Positions 33,136-40,925 of a stretch of 64,000 nt of DNA are shown one piece after another (position 1 is the first letter of the stretch; each line of letters starts with the position of its first letter). Source of the DNA: Streptomyces deccanensis. Lineage in GTDB: Bacteria > Actinomycetota > Actinomycetes > Streptomycetales > Streptomycetaceae. Location of the stretch: positions 5,828,001-5,892,000 of the forward strand of contig NZ_CP092431.1 in the NCBI RefSeq assembly GCF_022385335.1, given 5' to 3'. Position numbers and translations under genes: made by a program. Below the pieces are notes generated by a model. The model had not been told where the DNA came from and ran no database searches. It was given only the letters and a program-made list of their open reading frames with translations.

Positions 33136-33560
33136 GCGTCCTCTCGTGGTTCGGCCGGTGGCTCGGGGGCGCGCGCTCGGTCCTGGGGCAGGGGGCCGGT
33201 GCGGACAGAGGGTCCGCGACCGTCTGGGCCGTCGGGGCGATCGCGGTGCTGTGCGCGGTGTTCGGTGCCGTACTCGCCTTCGGCCAGGCCGTCGTGATCC
33301 GGCATCAGGCGGAGGCAGCGGCCGATCTCGCGGCCCTCGCGGCCGCCGACCGCTGGACGAAGGGCGCCGAGGGGGCCTGCGCGACGGCAGAACGGGTGGC
33401 GCGGGCCCAGGGCAGCCGCCTCGTGCGCTGTGAGGTCGAGGGAGAGATCGCGGACGTCACAGCAGCCTCGGGGCCCGCCCCGCTCACCGCCGAGTCCAGG
33501 GCACGCGCGGGACCACCGGGCCCGGCGGCCGGCTGGGAAGCACCCAGGGTCGCCCCTTGA
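33132..33560 (+). CDS. TadE-like/Rv3654c-type pseudopilin
   Basis: A 142-residue protein, last gene of the Tad operon. The core is GSATVWAVGAIAVLCAVFGAV with HQAEAAADLAALAAADR just after it, the signature of the Rv3654c-like helicase-adjacent secreted proteins. A short C-terminal exported part contains two cysteines. GTG at 33132 overlaps the TadE stop. Its stop codon forms the loop of a GC-rich hairpin belonging to a common Streptomyces intergenic element. Confidence 0.83.
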   Translation: MSVLSWFGRWLGGARSVLGQGAGADRGSATVWAVGAIAVLCAVFGAVLAFGQAVVIRHQAEAAADLAALAAADRWTKGAEGACATAERVARAQGSRLVRCEVEGEIADVTAASGPAPLTAESRARAGPPGPAAGWEAPRVAP

Positions 33561-33585
33561 GGGGCGCGGGGAACTGCGCGATCAA
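33551..33585. repeat. Streptomyces GGGGCGCGGGGA intergenic element, copy 1
   Basis: CGCCCC-TTGA-GGGGCG hairpin (33551-33566) continuing into GGGGAACTGCGCGATC. I recognise this as a sequence present in many copies in Streptomyces intergenic regions. Here it ends the Tad operon and probably doubles as a terminator. A second copy is at 48569-48603 in inverse orientation. Confidence 0.75.
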
Positions 33586-33708
33586 CCACACACGACCGGT
33601 GATCGCCGGATCTGGGAAGCCGCGGGCTCTGGGGCCCCGAACCCCCGGGTTCTGCGTCACCCCCGAGCTCTGAAGCGCCCGGCCCCCGGTTCCAAGCGCC
33701 CCCGAGCC

Positions 33709-36183
33709 CTACGGCACCCGGCCCTCCGGCGGAGTCGCTGGCGCGGTGCGGAGCAGTTCGGTCAGGAGGCGTACGGCGCCCCGTTTGTGCAGCGGGTCGT
33801 TGCCGTTGCCGCACTTGGGGGACTGGATGCAGGACGGGCAGCCGGCGTCGCACTCGCAGGAGGCGATGGCCTGGCGGGTGGCGGTGAGCCAGGCACGGGC
33901 CGTGTGGAAGGCGCGCTCGGCGAAGCCCGCGCCGCCAGGGTGGCCGTCGTAGACGAAGACCGTCGGGAGCAGGGTGTCCGGGTGGAGCGGGACCGAGACG
34001 CCGCCGATGTCCCAGCGGTCGCAGGTCGCGAAGAGGGGCAGCATGCCGATCGAGGCGTGTTCGGCGGCGTGCAGGGCGCCGCCGAGGATCTCGGGGTTGA
34101 TCCGGGCCGCGTCGAGCTGGTCCTCGGTGACGGTCCACCAGACGGCGCGGGTGCGCAGCGTACGAGGAGGGAGGTCGAGCTTGGACTCGCCGAGCACCTC
34201 CCCGGTGATGAGGCGGCGACGGAGGAAGGAGACGACCTGGTTGGTGACTTCGACGGAGCCGTAGCACAAGCGGCCGTCGCCCCAGGGGACTTCGGTGTCG
34301 GTCTCCAGGACGGAGATGGCGGTGGTGTCGCGGGCGACCGTCGAATAGGGCGGGTCGGCCTGTTCGACGAGGGCGACGGAGTCCTCCAGGTCCAGTTCGC
34401 GCACCAGGTACGTACGGCCCTGGTGCAGGTGGACCGCACCCTCGTGGACGGTGGTGTGGGCGGCGCCCGCGTCGACCGTTCCGAGGAGGCGGCCGGTGCC
34501 GGTCTCGACGACCTGGACGGGGCGGCCGCCCTGGCCCCGGATGTCGGCGAGGTCGGCGGCGCGTTCGCGGCGGGTCCAGTGCCAGGCCTTGGCCCGGCGG
34601 CGGAGCAGCTTCGCGGACTCCAGCTGCGGCAGCAGGTCTTCGCAGGCGGGGCCGAAGAGGGCCAGGTCCTCGTCCGTCAGGGGCAGTTCCGCGGCGGCGG
34701 CGCAGAGGTGGGGGGCGAGGACGTATGGGTTGTCGGGGTCGAGGACGGTCGATTCCACCGGCTGGTCGAACAGGGCCTCCGGGTGGTGGACCAGGAAGGT
34801 GTCCAGCGGGTCGTCGCGTGCGATCAGGACGGCGAGGGCGCCCTGGCCGGAGCGTCCGGCGCGGCCGGCCTGTTGCCACAGGGAGGCGCGGGTGCCGGGG
34901 TAGCCGGCGATGAGGACGGCGTCGAGGCCGGAGATGTCGACGCCGAGTTCGAGGGCGGTGGTGGCGGCGAGGCCGAGGAGCTCGCCGGAGTGGAGGGCGC
35001 GTTCGAGGGCGCGGCGTTCCTCGGGGAGGTAGCCGCCGCGATAGGCGGCGACGCGGCGGGCGAGGGAGCGGTCCACCTCGGCGAGGCGTTCCTGGGCGAT
35101 CACGGAGATCAGCTCCGCGCCGCGCCGGGAGCGGACGAAGGCGACCGAGCGGACGCCCTGGACGGTGAGGTCGGTGAGCAGGTCGGCGGTCTCGGCGGTG
35201 GCCGTGCGGCGTACCGGCGCGCCCTTCTCGCCGTGCAGCTCGGTGAGCGGGGGCTCCCAGAGGGCGAACACCAGTTCACCCCGGGGTGAGGCGTCGTCCG
35301 CGACCTCGGTCACCGGGACGCCGGTGAGGCGGCGGGCGGCGACCGAGGGCTCGGCCGCGGTGGCGGAGGCGAGGAGGAAGACGGGTTCGGCGCCGTAGCG
35401 GGCGCACAGGCGGCGCAGGCGCCGGAGCACCTGGGCGACGTGGGAGCCGAAGACACCGCGGTAGGTGTGGCACTCGTCGATGACGACGTACTTCAGGGCG
35501 CGCAGGAAGGAGGACCAGCGGGGGTGGGAGGGGAGGATGCCCCGGTGCAGCATGTCGGGGTTGGTGAGGACGTAGTTGGCGTACTGGCGGACCCACTCGC
35601 GTTCCTCGACGGGGGTGTCGCCGTCGTACACGGCCGGGCGCACGGCGTTTCCGAGAGGTTGTGAAAGTTCCTTCACGGCTCGGCACTGATCCGCCGCGAG
35701 GGCCTTGGTGGGGGCCAGGTAGAGGGTGGTCGCTCCCCGGCCGTTGGGTGCCTCGGAGCCGTCCAGGAGGCGGGAGAGGACCGGGACGAGGTAGGCGAGC
35801 GACTTGCCGGAGGCGGTGCCGGTGGAGACGACGACCGATTCGCCGTCCAGCGCGTGCTCAGCGACGCGTGCCTGGTGGGCCCAGGGATGTTCGATTCCGG
35901 CGGCCTGTACGGCGGCGACCACTTCCGGCCGGATCCGGTCGGGCCAGACGGCATGGCGACCCGCACGTGGGGGCACATGCTCCGTATGAGTGATGCGCGA
36001 AGCCCGGCTCGGCCCCGAGGCGAGCCGGTCCAGGACCGTGCCCGGCGAGGGGCTGGAGGCAGTGTCCGTCGGGGTTCGATCGGATCGGTGATTCTTGGCC
36101 ATCGGCATCGAGTGTGTCACCGGCGTGACGGACAATGGAGCCAAGGCGTCGTGCACGCCTGCCGGTAAGTGATTGAATGCCAT
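33709..36183 (-). CDS. MrfA-type DEAD/DEAH helicase with DUF1998 zinc domain
   Basis: An 824-residue superfamily-2 helicase. Motif I VSTGTASGKSLAY is at ~118, motif II DECH near 233, SAT as motif III, and the second RecA domain ends in QQAGRAGRSGQG. The C-terminal DUF1998 region carries a four-cysteine cluster (CECDAGCPSCIQSPKC). Bacillus MrfA with this layout repairs mitomycin adducts, so DNA-crosslink or bulky-lesion repair is the expected role. The ATG at 36183 gives a start I recall from other Streptomyces; ATG at 36108 is an alternative. Syntenic with Rv3649; divergent from bldG. Confidence 0.88.
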   Translation of the reverse strand: MAFNHLPAGVHDALAPLSVTPVTHSMPMAKNHRSDRTPTDTASSPSPGTVLDRLASGPSRASRITHTEHVPPRAGRHAVWPDRIRPEVVAAVQAAGIEHPWAHQARVAEHALDGESVVVSTGTASGKSLAYLVPVLSRLLDGSEAPNGRGATTLYLAPTKALAADQCRAVKELSQPLGNAVRPAVYDGDTPVEEREWVRQYANYVLTNPDMLHRGILPSHPRWSSFLRALKYVVIDECHTYRGVFGSHVAQVLRRLRRLCARYGAEPVFLLASATAAEPSVAARRLTGVPVTEVADDASPRGELVFALWEPPLTELHGEKGAPVRRTATAETADLLTDLTVQGVRSVAFVRSRRGAELISVIAQERLAEVDRSLARRVAAYRGGYLPEERRALERALHSGELLGLAATTALELGVDISGLDAVLIAGYPGTRASLWQQAGRAGRSGQGALAVLIARDDPLDTFLVHHPEALFDQPVESTVLDPDNPYVLAPHLCAAAAELPLTDEDLALFGPACEDLLPQLESAKLLRRRAKAWHWTRRERAADLADIRGQGGRPVQVVETGTGRLLGTVDAGAAHTTVHEGAVHLHQGRTYLVRELDLEDSVALVEQADPPYSTVARDTTAISVLETDTEVPWGDGRLCYGSVEVTNQVVSFLRRRLITGEVLGESKLDLPPRTLRTRAVWWTVTEDQLDAARINPEILGGALHAAEHASIGMLPLFATCDRWDIGGVSVPLHPDTLLPTVFVYDGHPGGAGFAERAFHTARAWLTATRQAIASCECDAGCPSCIQSPKCGNGNDPLHKRGAVRLLTELLRTAPATPPEGRVP

Positions 36184-36266
36184 CGCGGCTGGCGAACCGT
36201 CCCGGGGGCTTTCAAGCCGAGGTGTCCCGAGGGGCGAACGCTCGATAGCAAGGTGCTGGAGGATCC

Positions 36267-36608
36267 GTGGACCTGTCCCTGTCGACCCGTACCGTCGGCG
36301 ATCGTACGGTCGTCGAGGTCGGTGGCGAAATCGACGTTTATACCGCGCCCAAGCTGCGTGAGCAGCTGGTCGAGCTGGTCAACGACGGGAGTTTCCACCT
36401 CGTCGTCGACATGGAGGGCGTCGACTTCCTCGACTCCACCGGGCTCGGCGTACTGGTGGGCGGCCTGAAGCGAGTACGGGCCCATGAGGGCTCGCTGCGC
36501 CTGGTGTGCAACCAGGAGCGGATTTTGAAGATCTTCCGCATCACCGGTCTGACCAAGGTGTTCCCCATTCACACCTCGGTCGACGAAGCGGTGGCGGCCA
36601 CTGACTGA
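36267..36608 (+). CDS. bldG: Anti-sigma factor antagonist BldG
   Basis: A 113-residue STAS-domain protein essential for aerial growth and antibiotic production in Streptomyces (known for BldG). The phosphorylated serine is S57 in [11 protein letters not shown], and [14 protein letters not shown] and [13 protein letters not shown] are the flanking STAS motifs. GTG at 36267 has GGAGGATCC immediately upstream. The next gene, 107 bp on, encodes an ATPase-type anti-sigma factor; in S. coelicolor the two are cotranscribed. BldG is regulated by phosphorylation and by partner-switching. Confidence 0.96.
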   Translation: MDLSLSTRTVGDRTVVEVGGEIDVYTAPKLREQLVELVNDGSFHLVVDMEGVDFLDSTGLGVLVGGLKRVRAHEGSLRLVCNQERILKIFRITGLTKVFPIHTSVDEAVAATD

Positions 36609-36715
36609 TCACGTCCGTCCGGGCCCCGTGCCCGGACGGCCACAGACGAGTGAGGGGGACCGGGCCCGCGCGGCCCGGCCCTCCGACAGCACGCCCGTAG
36701 TTCCGAGGGGGATGC

Positions 36716-37144
36716 ATGGCCACCGTTGAACTCCGCTTCAGCGCGCTGCCCGAGCACGTCAGGACCGCCCGACTGGTGGCGGCAGCGGTGGCGCGCAGGG
36801 CCGGAGTGGACGAGGCCGTCCTCGACGAGGTCAGGTTGGCCGTCGGCGAGGCGTGCACCCGTGCCGTCGGACTGCATCAGAGCAGCGGTATCTCGGCGCC
36901 GGTGCGGGTGTTGCTGATCGAGGAGGAGAAACAGTTCTCCATCGAGGTGGGCGACGAAGCGCCGCACGCCGTCCCCGGTGACCGGTCATCGGGTGCCGGG
37001 GCGGACGCCGACGTCGAGGAGGACGACATGGGCCTCGCGGTCATCAGTGGCCTCGTGGACGACGTGGAGGTCACCGCCGGCGAGAACGGCGGGTCGATCC
37101 GTATGACCTGGCCGACGACACCGTCGGTCGCGGTCGTGCCCTGA
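36716..37144 (+). CDS. RsbW-like anti-sigma ATPase, partner of BldG
   Basis: A 142-residue GHKL-fold protein, the likely kinase and anti-sigma partner of BldG. The N-box region reads LAVGEACTRAV, where RsbW/SpoIIAB have EACTNAV; the Mg-binding asparagine is replaced by arginine. The G1 region is DDMGLAVISGLVDDV. This may mean weak or absent kinase activity. ATG at 36716 is preceded by GAGGGGG. A strong terminator follows at 37186. The equivalent S. coelicolor protein is encoded by SCO3548 (recalled). Confidence 0.88.
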   Translation: MATVELRFSALPEHVRTARLVAAAVARRAGVDEAVLDEVRLAVGEACTRAVGLHQSSGISAPVRVLLIEEEKQFSIEVGDEAPHAVPGDRSSGAGADADVEEDDMGLAVISGLVDDVEVTAGENGGSIRMTWPTTPSVAVVP

Positions 37145-37185
37145 TCGTCCTCGAGCGTCGATCCTCACAACTTCAAGCAGTATCG

Positions 37186-37214
37186 CGAAGGGCCCTGCTG
37201 AGCAGGGCCCTTCG
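37186..37214 (+). terminator. Terminator of the bldG operon
   Basis: Perfect 14-bp arms (37186-37199 and 37201-37214, CGAAGGGCCCTGCT and its complement) followed by GTGTTTGTT. It separates the bldG pair from hppA. Confidence 0.85.
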
Positions 37215-37231
37215 TGTTTGTTCGGCATTTA

Positions 37232-37279
37232 TTCCGATCACCGTTCATCGGAACACCGGAATTCGTGAAGGAATTCACG
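37232..37279. promoter_or_regulatory. Two inverted repeats in the hppA upstream region
   Basis: TTCCGAT/ATCGGAA (37232-37238 and 37247-37253, 8-base spacer) and CGTGAA-GGAA-TTCACG (37264-37279) are both perfect. They lie in an unusually AT-rich part of the 328-bp gap, 40-80 bp upstream of the proposed hppA promoter. They may be operators. Confidence 0.4.
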
Positions 37280-37315
37280 ATCATTCCCCTGATAATTGAT
37301 CAAGTGTCAATGCCT

Positions 37316-37343
37316 TTGAGGCGTTACTTCTTTCGAGTAGCGT
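37316..37343 (+). promoter_or_regulatory. Candidate hppA promoter
   Basis: TTGAGG (37316-37321), 16-bp spacer, TAGCGT (37338-37343): a fair match to the vegetative sigma pattern of Streptomyces. It predicts a leader of about 120 nt. No structured leader element was recognised. Confidence 0.45.
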
Positions 37344-37473
37344 GGGCGGGTCCGGATCATTTGCTGAAGAGCATGTGAAGGCCAATTCCGTTTCCCGCGC
37401 ACTGTTTTGATCAGGTTCACCTCCCTACAATCCGTCCACATCTTGAGCTCAGCCCAAGCGTCAAGGAGGACGA

Positions 37474-39879
37474 ATGGCGGGGCTTTCTACCCCTCAAAGG
37501 TTTGACCACACCGCGAACTTCGCAGCCGCGGTGCTCACCGACGACAACCGGATCATCGTCATGGTGATCGGCGTCGTGGCCCTGGCAGCACTCGTCGTCG
37601 CCGGGGTCCTGGTGCGCCAGGTGCTCGCGGCGGGCGAGGGCACCGACAGCATGAAGAAGATCGCCGCGGCCGTACAGGAAGGCGCGAACGCCTATCTGGC
37701 ACGGCAGTTGCGCACGCTCGGCGTATTCGCCGTCGTCGTGTTCTTCCTGCTCATGCTGCTGCCCGCGGACGACTGGAATCAGCGCGCCGGACGATCGGTG
37801 TTCTTCTTGATCGGCGCGGCGTTCTCGGCGGCCACCGGCTATATCGGTATGTGGCTCGCCGTGCGCAGCAATGTGCGCGTCGCCGCGGCGGCCCGGGAAG
37901 CGACACCGGCGGAAGGCGAGCCGGAAAAGGATCTCACCGCCGTCTCGCACAAGGCGATGAAGATCGCATTTCGCACCGGCGGCGTCGTCGGCATGTTCAC
38001 GGTGGGGCTCGGCCTCCTCGGCGCGTCCTGCGTGGTCCTCGTCTACGCGGCCGACGCGCCGAAGGTGCTGGAGGGCTTCGGCCTCGGGGCCGCGCTCATC
38101 GCCATGTTCATGAGGGTCGGCGGCGGCATCTTCACCAAGGCCGCCGACGTCGGCGCCGACCTGGTCGGCAAGGTCGAGCAGGGCATTCCGGAGGACGATC
38201 CGCGCAATGCCGCGACCATCGCCGACAACGTGGGCGACAACGTCGGCGACTGCGCCGGCATGGCGGCCGACCTCTTCGAGTCGTACGCCGTGACGCTCGT
38301 CGCCGCGCTGATCCTCGGCAAGGCGGCGTTCGGCGACTCCGGCCTCGCGTTCCCGCTGATCGTGCCCGCGATCGGCGTGATCACCGCGATGATCGGCATC
38401 TTCGCGGTGGCGCCCCGTCGTACCGACCGCAGCGGCATGTCCGCCATCAACCGCGGCTTCTTCATCTCCGCGGTGATCTCGCTGGTGCTCGTCGCCATCG
38501 CCGTCTATGCCTACCTGCCGTCCTCGTACGCCGACCTCGAAGGCGTCACGGACACGGCGATCGCGGGTCACGAGGGCGACCCGCGGGTCCTGGCGGTCGT
38601 CGCGGTGGCCATCGGCATCGTGCTGGCCGCGCTGATCCAGCAACTGACCGGCTACTTCACCGAGACCACCCGGCGTCCTGTGAAGGACATCGGCAAGAGT
38701 TCGCTCACCGGCGCGGCCACCGTCGTCCTCGCCGGTATCTCCATCGGTCTCGAGTCGGCCGTCTACACCGCCCTGTTGATCGGCCTCGGCGTCTACGGGG
38801 CGTTCCTGCTCGGCGGTACGTCGATCATGCTGGCGCTGTTCGCGGTGGCGCTGGCCGGCACCGGCCTGCTCACCACGGTCGGTGTCATCGTCGCCATGGA
38901 CACCTTCGGGCCGGTCTCCGACAACGCGCAGGGCATCGCCGAGATGTCCGGCGACGTCGAGGGCGCGGGCGCGCAGGTGCTCACCGACCTGGACGCCGTC
39001 GGCAACACCACCAAGGCCATCACCAAGGGCATCGCGATCGCCACGGCCGTCCTCGCGGCCGCCGCGCTCTTCGGCTCGTACCGCGACGCGATCCTCACGG
39101 CCGCGAACGACGTCGGGGAGAAGGTCTCCGGCGAAGGCGCGCCCATGAACCTGATGATGGACATCTCCCAGCCCAACAACCTGGTCGGGCTCGTCGCGGG
39201 CGCCGCGGTCGTCTTCCTCTTCTCGGGGCTGGCGATCAACGCGGTCGCGCGGTCGGCCGGTTCGGTGGTCTACGAGGTGCGGCGGCAGTTCCGCGAGCGG
39301 CCCGGGATCATGGACTACACCGAGCAGCCCGAGTACGGCCGGGTCGTCGACATCTGCACCAAGGACGCCCTGCGGGAGCTGGCCACGCCCGGTCTGCTCG
39401 CCGTCATGGCGCCCATCGCGATCGGGTTCACGCTCGGGGTCGGCGCGCTCGGCGCGTATCTCGCCGGCGCGATCGGGACCGGGACGCTGATGGCGGTCTT
39501 CCTCGCCAACTCCGGTGGAGCGTGGGACAACGCCAAGAAGCTCGTCGAGGACGGCCATCACGGCGGCAAGGGCAGCGAGGCCCATGCCGCGACCGTCATC
39601 GGCGACACCGTCGGCGACCCGTTCAAGGACACGGCGGGACCGGCCATCAACCCGCTGCTGAAGGTGATGAACCTCGTCGCACTGCTCATCGCGCCCGCGG
39701 TCGTGCAGTTCAGCTATGGAGAGGACAAGAGCGTCGCGCTGCGGGTCGCCATCGCGGTGGCCTCGATCGCCGTGATCGTCGGGGCGGTGTACGTGTCCAA
39801 GCGGCGCGGGATCGCCGTGGGTGACGAAGGCAACTCCGAGCGGGTGGCCAAGTCGGCGGATCCAGCGGTGGTTTCGTAG
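37474..39879 (+). CDS. hppA: K+-independent proton-pumping inorganic pyrophosphatase
   Basis: An 801-residue membrane pyrophosphatase with about sixteen helices. Substrate motifs GGGIFTKAADVGADLVGKVE and DNVGDNVGDCAG are present, as is the second acidic site GDTVGDPFKDTAGP. The key position in GNTTKAITKG is Lys, which marks the K+-insensitive class (A to K switch). It hydrolyses PPi from biosynthesis to pump protons. GTG/ATG choice is clear: AAGGAGG precedes ATG at 37474. A hairpin at 39915-39962 terminates it. Monocistronic. Confidence 0.97.
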   Translation: MAGLSTPQRFDHTANFAAAVLTDDNRIIVMVIGVVALAALVVAGVLVRQVLAAGEGTDSMKKIAAAVQEGANAYLARQLRTLGVFAVVVFFLLMLLPADDWNQRAGRSVFFLIGAAFSAATGYIGMWLAVRSNVRVAAAAREATPAEGEPEKDLTAVSHKAMKIAFRTGGVVGMFTVGLGLLGASCVVLVYAADAPKVLEGFGLGAALIAMFMRVGGGIFTKAADVGADLVGKVEQGIPEDDPRNAATIADNVGDNVGDCAGMAADLFESYAVTLVAALILGKAAFGDSGLAFPLIVPAIGVITAMIGIFAVAPRRTDRSGMSAINRGFFISAVISLVLVAIAVYAYLPSSYADLEGVTDTAIAGHEGDPRVLAVVAVAIGIVLAALIQQLTGYFTETTRRPVKDIGKSSLTGAATVVLAGISIGLESAVYTALLIGLGVYGAFLLGGTSIMLALFAVALAGTGLLTTVGVIVAMDTFGPVSDNAQGIAEMSGDVEGAGAQVLTDLDAVGNTTKAITKGIAIATAVLAAAALFGSYRDAILTAANDVGEKVSGEGAPMNLMMDISQPNNLVGLVAGAAVVFLFSGLAINAVARSAGSVVYEVRRQFRERPGIMDYTEQPEYGRVVDICTKDALRELATPGLLAVMAPIAIGFTLGVGALGAYLAGAIGTGTLMAVFLANSGGAWDNAKKLVEDGHHGGKGSEAHAATVIGDTVGDPFKDTAGPAINPLLKVMNLVALLIAPAVVQFSYGEDKSVALRVAIAVASIAVIVGAVYVSKRRGIAVGDEGNSERVAKSADPAVVS

Positions 39880-39914
39880 GCGGTCTGACGACCGGCTCTG
39901 CCAGGGGCCAGCTC

Positions 39915-39962
39915 AAGGGGCGGGCGGACGACGCGTGTTGACGCGTCGGCCGTCCGCCCCTT
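39915..39962 (+). terminator. Terminator after hppA
   Basis: An imperfect stem of about 20 bp: AAGGGGCGG and CGACGCG-type segments on the left pair with their complements ending CCGCCCCTT, around a TGTTGA-like loop. Confidence 0.75.
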
Positions 39963-40104
39963 GGCCGTGCCGGTGGTGCCCGTGAGCCTTCTCTCGCTTG
40001 GTGCAAACGGTTACAAAAGGGTGTACCGGGGGTGCTCGGCACACAGGTGGCACCCAAACGGCGTGTATGTTCCGGGGCCGAGAGCCATGGAAGGGACCAA
40101 TCCG

Positions 40105-40698
40105 GTGAACAAGAAGCTCGCGGCCGCACTGTCCGGCGGTGCGGTACTGGTACTGGCGCTGTCCGGCTGCGGCGGCGACGACGAGACGAACGACAAGCTG
40201 AACTCCTGGGCCAAGGAGGTCTGCGACTCGGTGCAGCCGCAGATCAAGAAGATCGCGGCGGCCAACGCCTCGATCCAGAAGGAGACCTCGGACGACAGCG
40301 CGCCGGCGGACGTGCAGAAGGCCGACTCCCAGGGCTTCCAGGACATCTCCGACGCGTACAAGGCGATGGCGACGGCCATTCAGAAGGCCGGGGCGCCGGA
40401 CGTCGAGGACGGCGAGAAGAAGCAGAAGGCCGCGGTCGCCGAGCTGAACCAGCTGTCCACGGCGTACGGGGAGCTGAAGAAGAAGTCGGACGCGCTGAAC
40501 ACGAAGGACCAGGCGAAGTTCGCGGACGGGCTCGAAGGGGTCGCGACGGAGCTGGAGAAGCTCAGCAAGACCGGGAGCGACGCGTTGAAGGAGCTGGAGA
40601 AGGGGGAGGTCGGGCAGGCGATGGCGGAGCAGCAGAGCTGCAAGTCCGCGAATACCTCCGGGGCGGCTTCGGCGCCGGCTGTGCCTTCGGAGACCTGA
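40105..40698 (+). CDS. Small secreted lipoprotein with helical domain
   Basis: A 197-residue exported protein. The signal sequence ends in the lipobox LALSGC, followed by GGDDETND. The mature part is strongly helical and Lys/Glu/Ala-rich, with two cysteines (VCDSV and QQSCKS) that may pair. No enzymatic motif is seen. GTG at 40105 is preferred because AAGGGA lies ten bases upstream; an in-frame ATG at 40087 is possible. Its function is unknown. Confidence 0.8.
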   Translation: MNKKLAAALSGGAVLVLALSGCGGDDETNDKLNSWAKEVCDSVQPQIKKIAAANASIQKETSDDSAPADVQKADSQGFQDISDAYKAMATAIQKAGAPDVEDGEKKQKAAVAELNQLSTAYGELKKKSDALNTKDQAKFADGLEGVATELEKLSKTGSDALKELEKGEVGQAMAEQQSCKSANTSGAASAPAVPSET

Positions 40699-40925
40699 CC
40701 GGGGTTCTTCTTGGCTGTGGGGCGACTGGGCCGGGGTGCGTCGGGCACTCGGCGGTCGGGTCGGGCGGGGGGTGGGTATCGCGCACCGGCGCTTGCCGGG
40801 TGCCGCCTGCGCCCACCCGTGCCGCCCCAGCGGCACGACTGCCCGCAATTGTGACGACGGGGCGAGCCGAGATGCGGCGTGTGTGCCGCCGAGGCGGGTC
40901 GCGAGGCGCGGCTACGCTGAGCGTC

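Noticed and set aside
37417..39585. 722-residue minus-strand frame opposite hppA
   Set aside because: Antisense shadow; Asp/Arg/Glu/His-rich composition typical of the complement of GC-rich genes.
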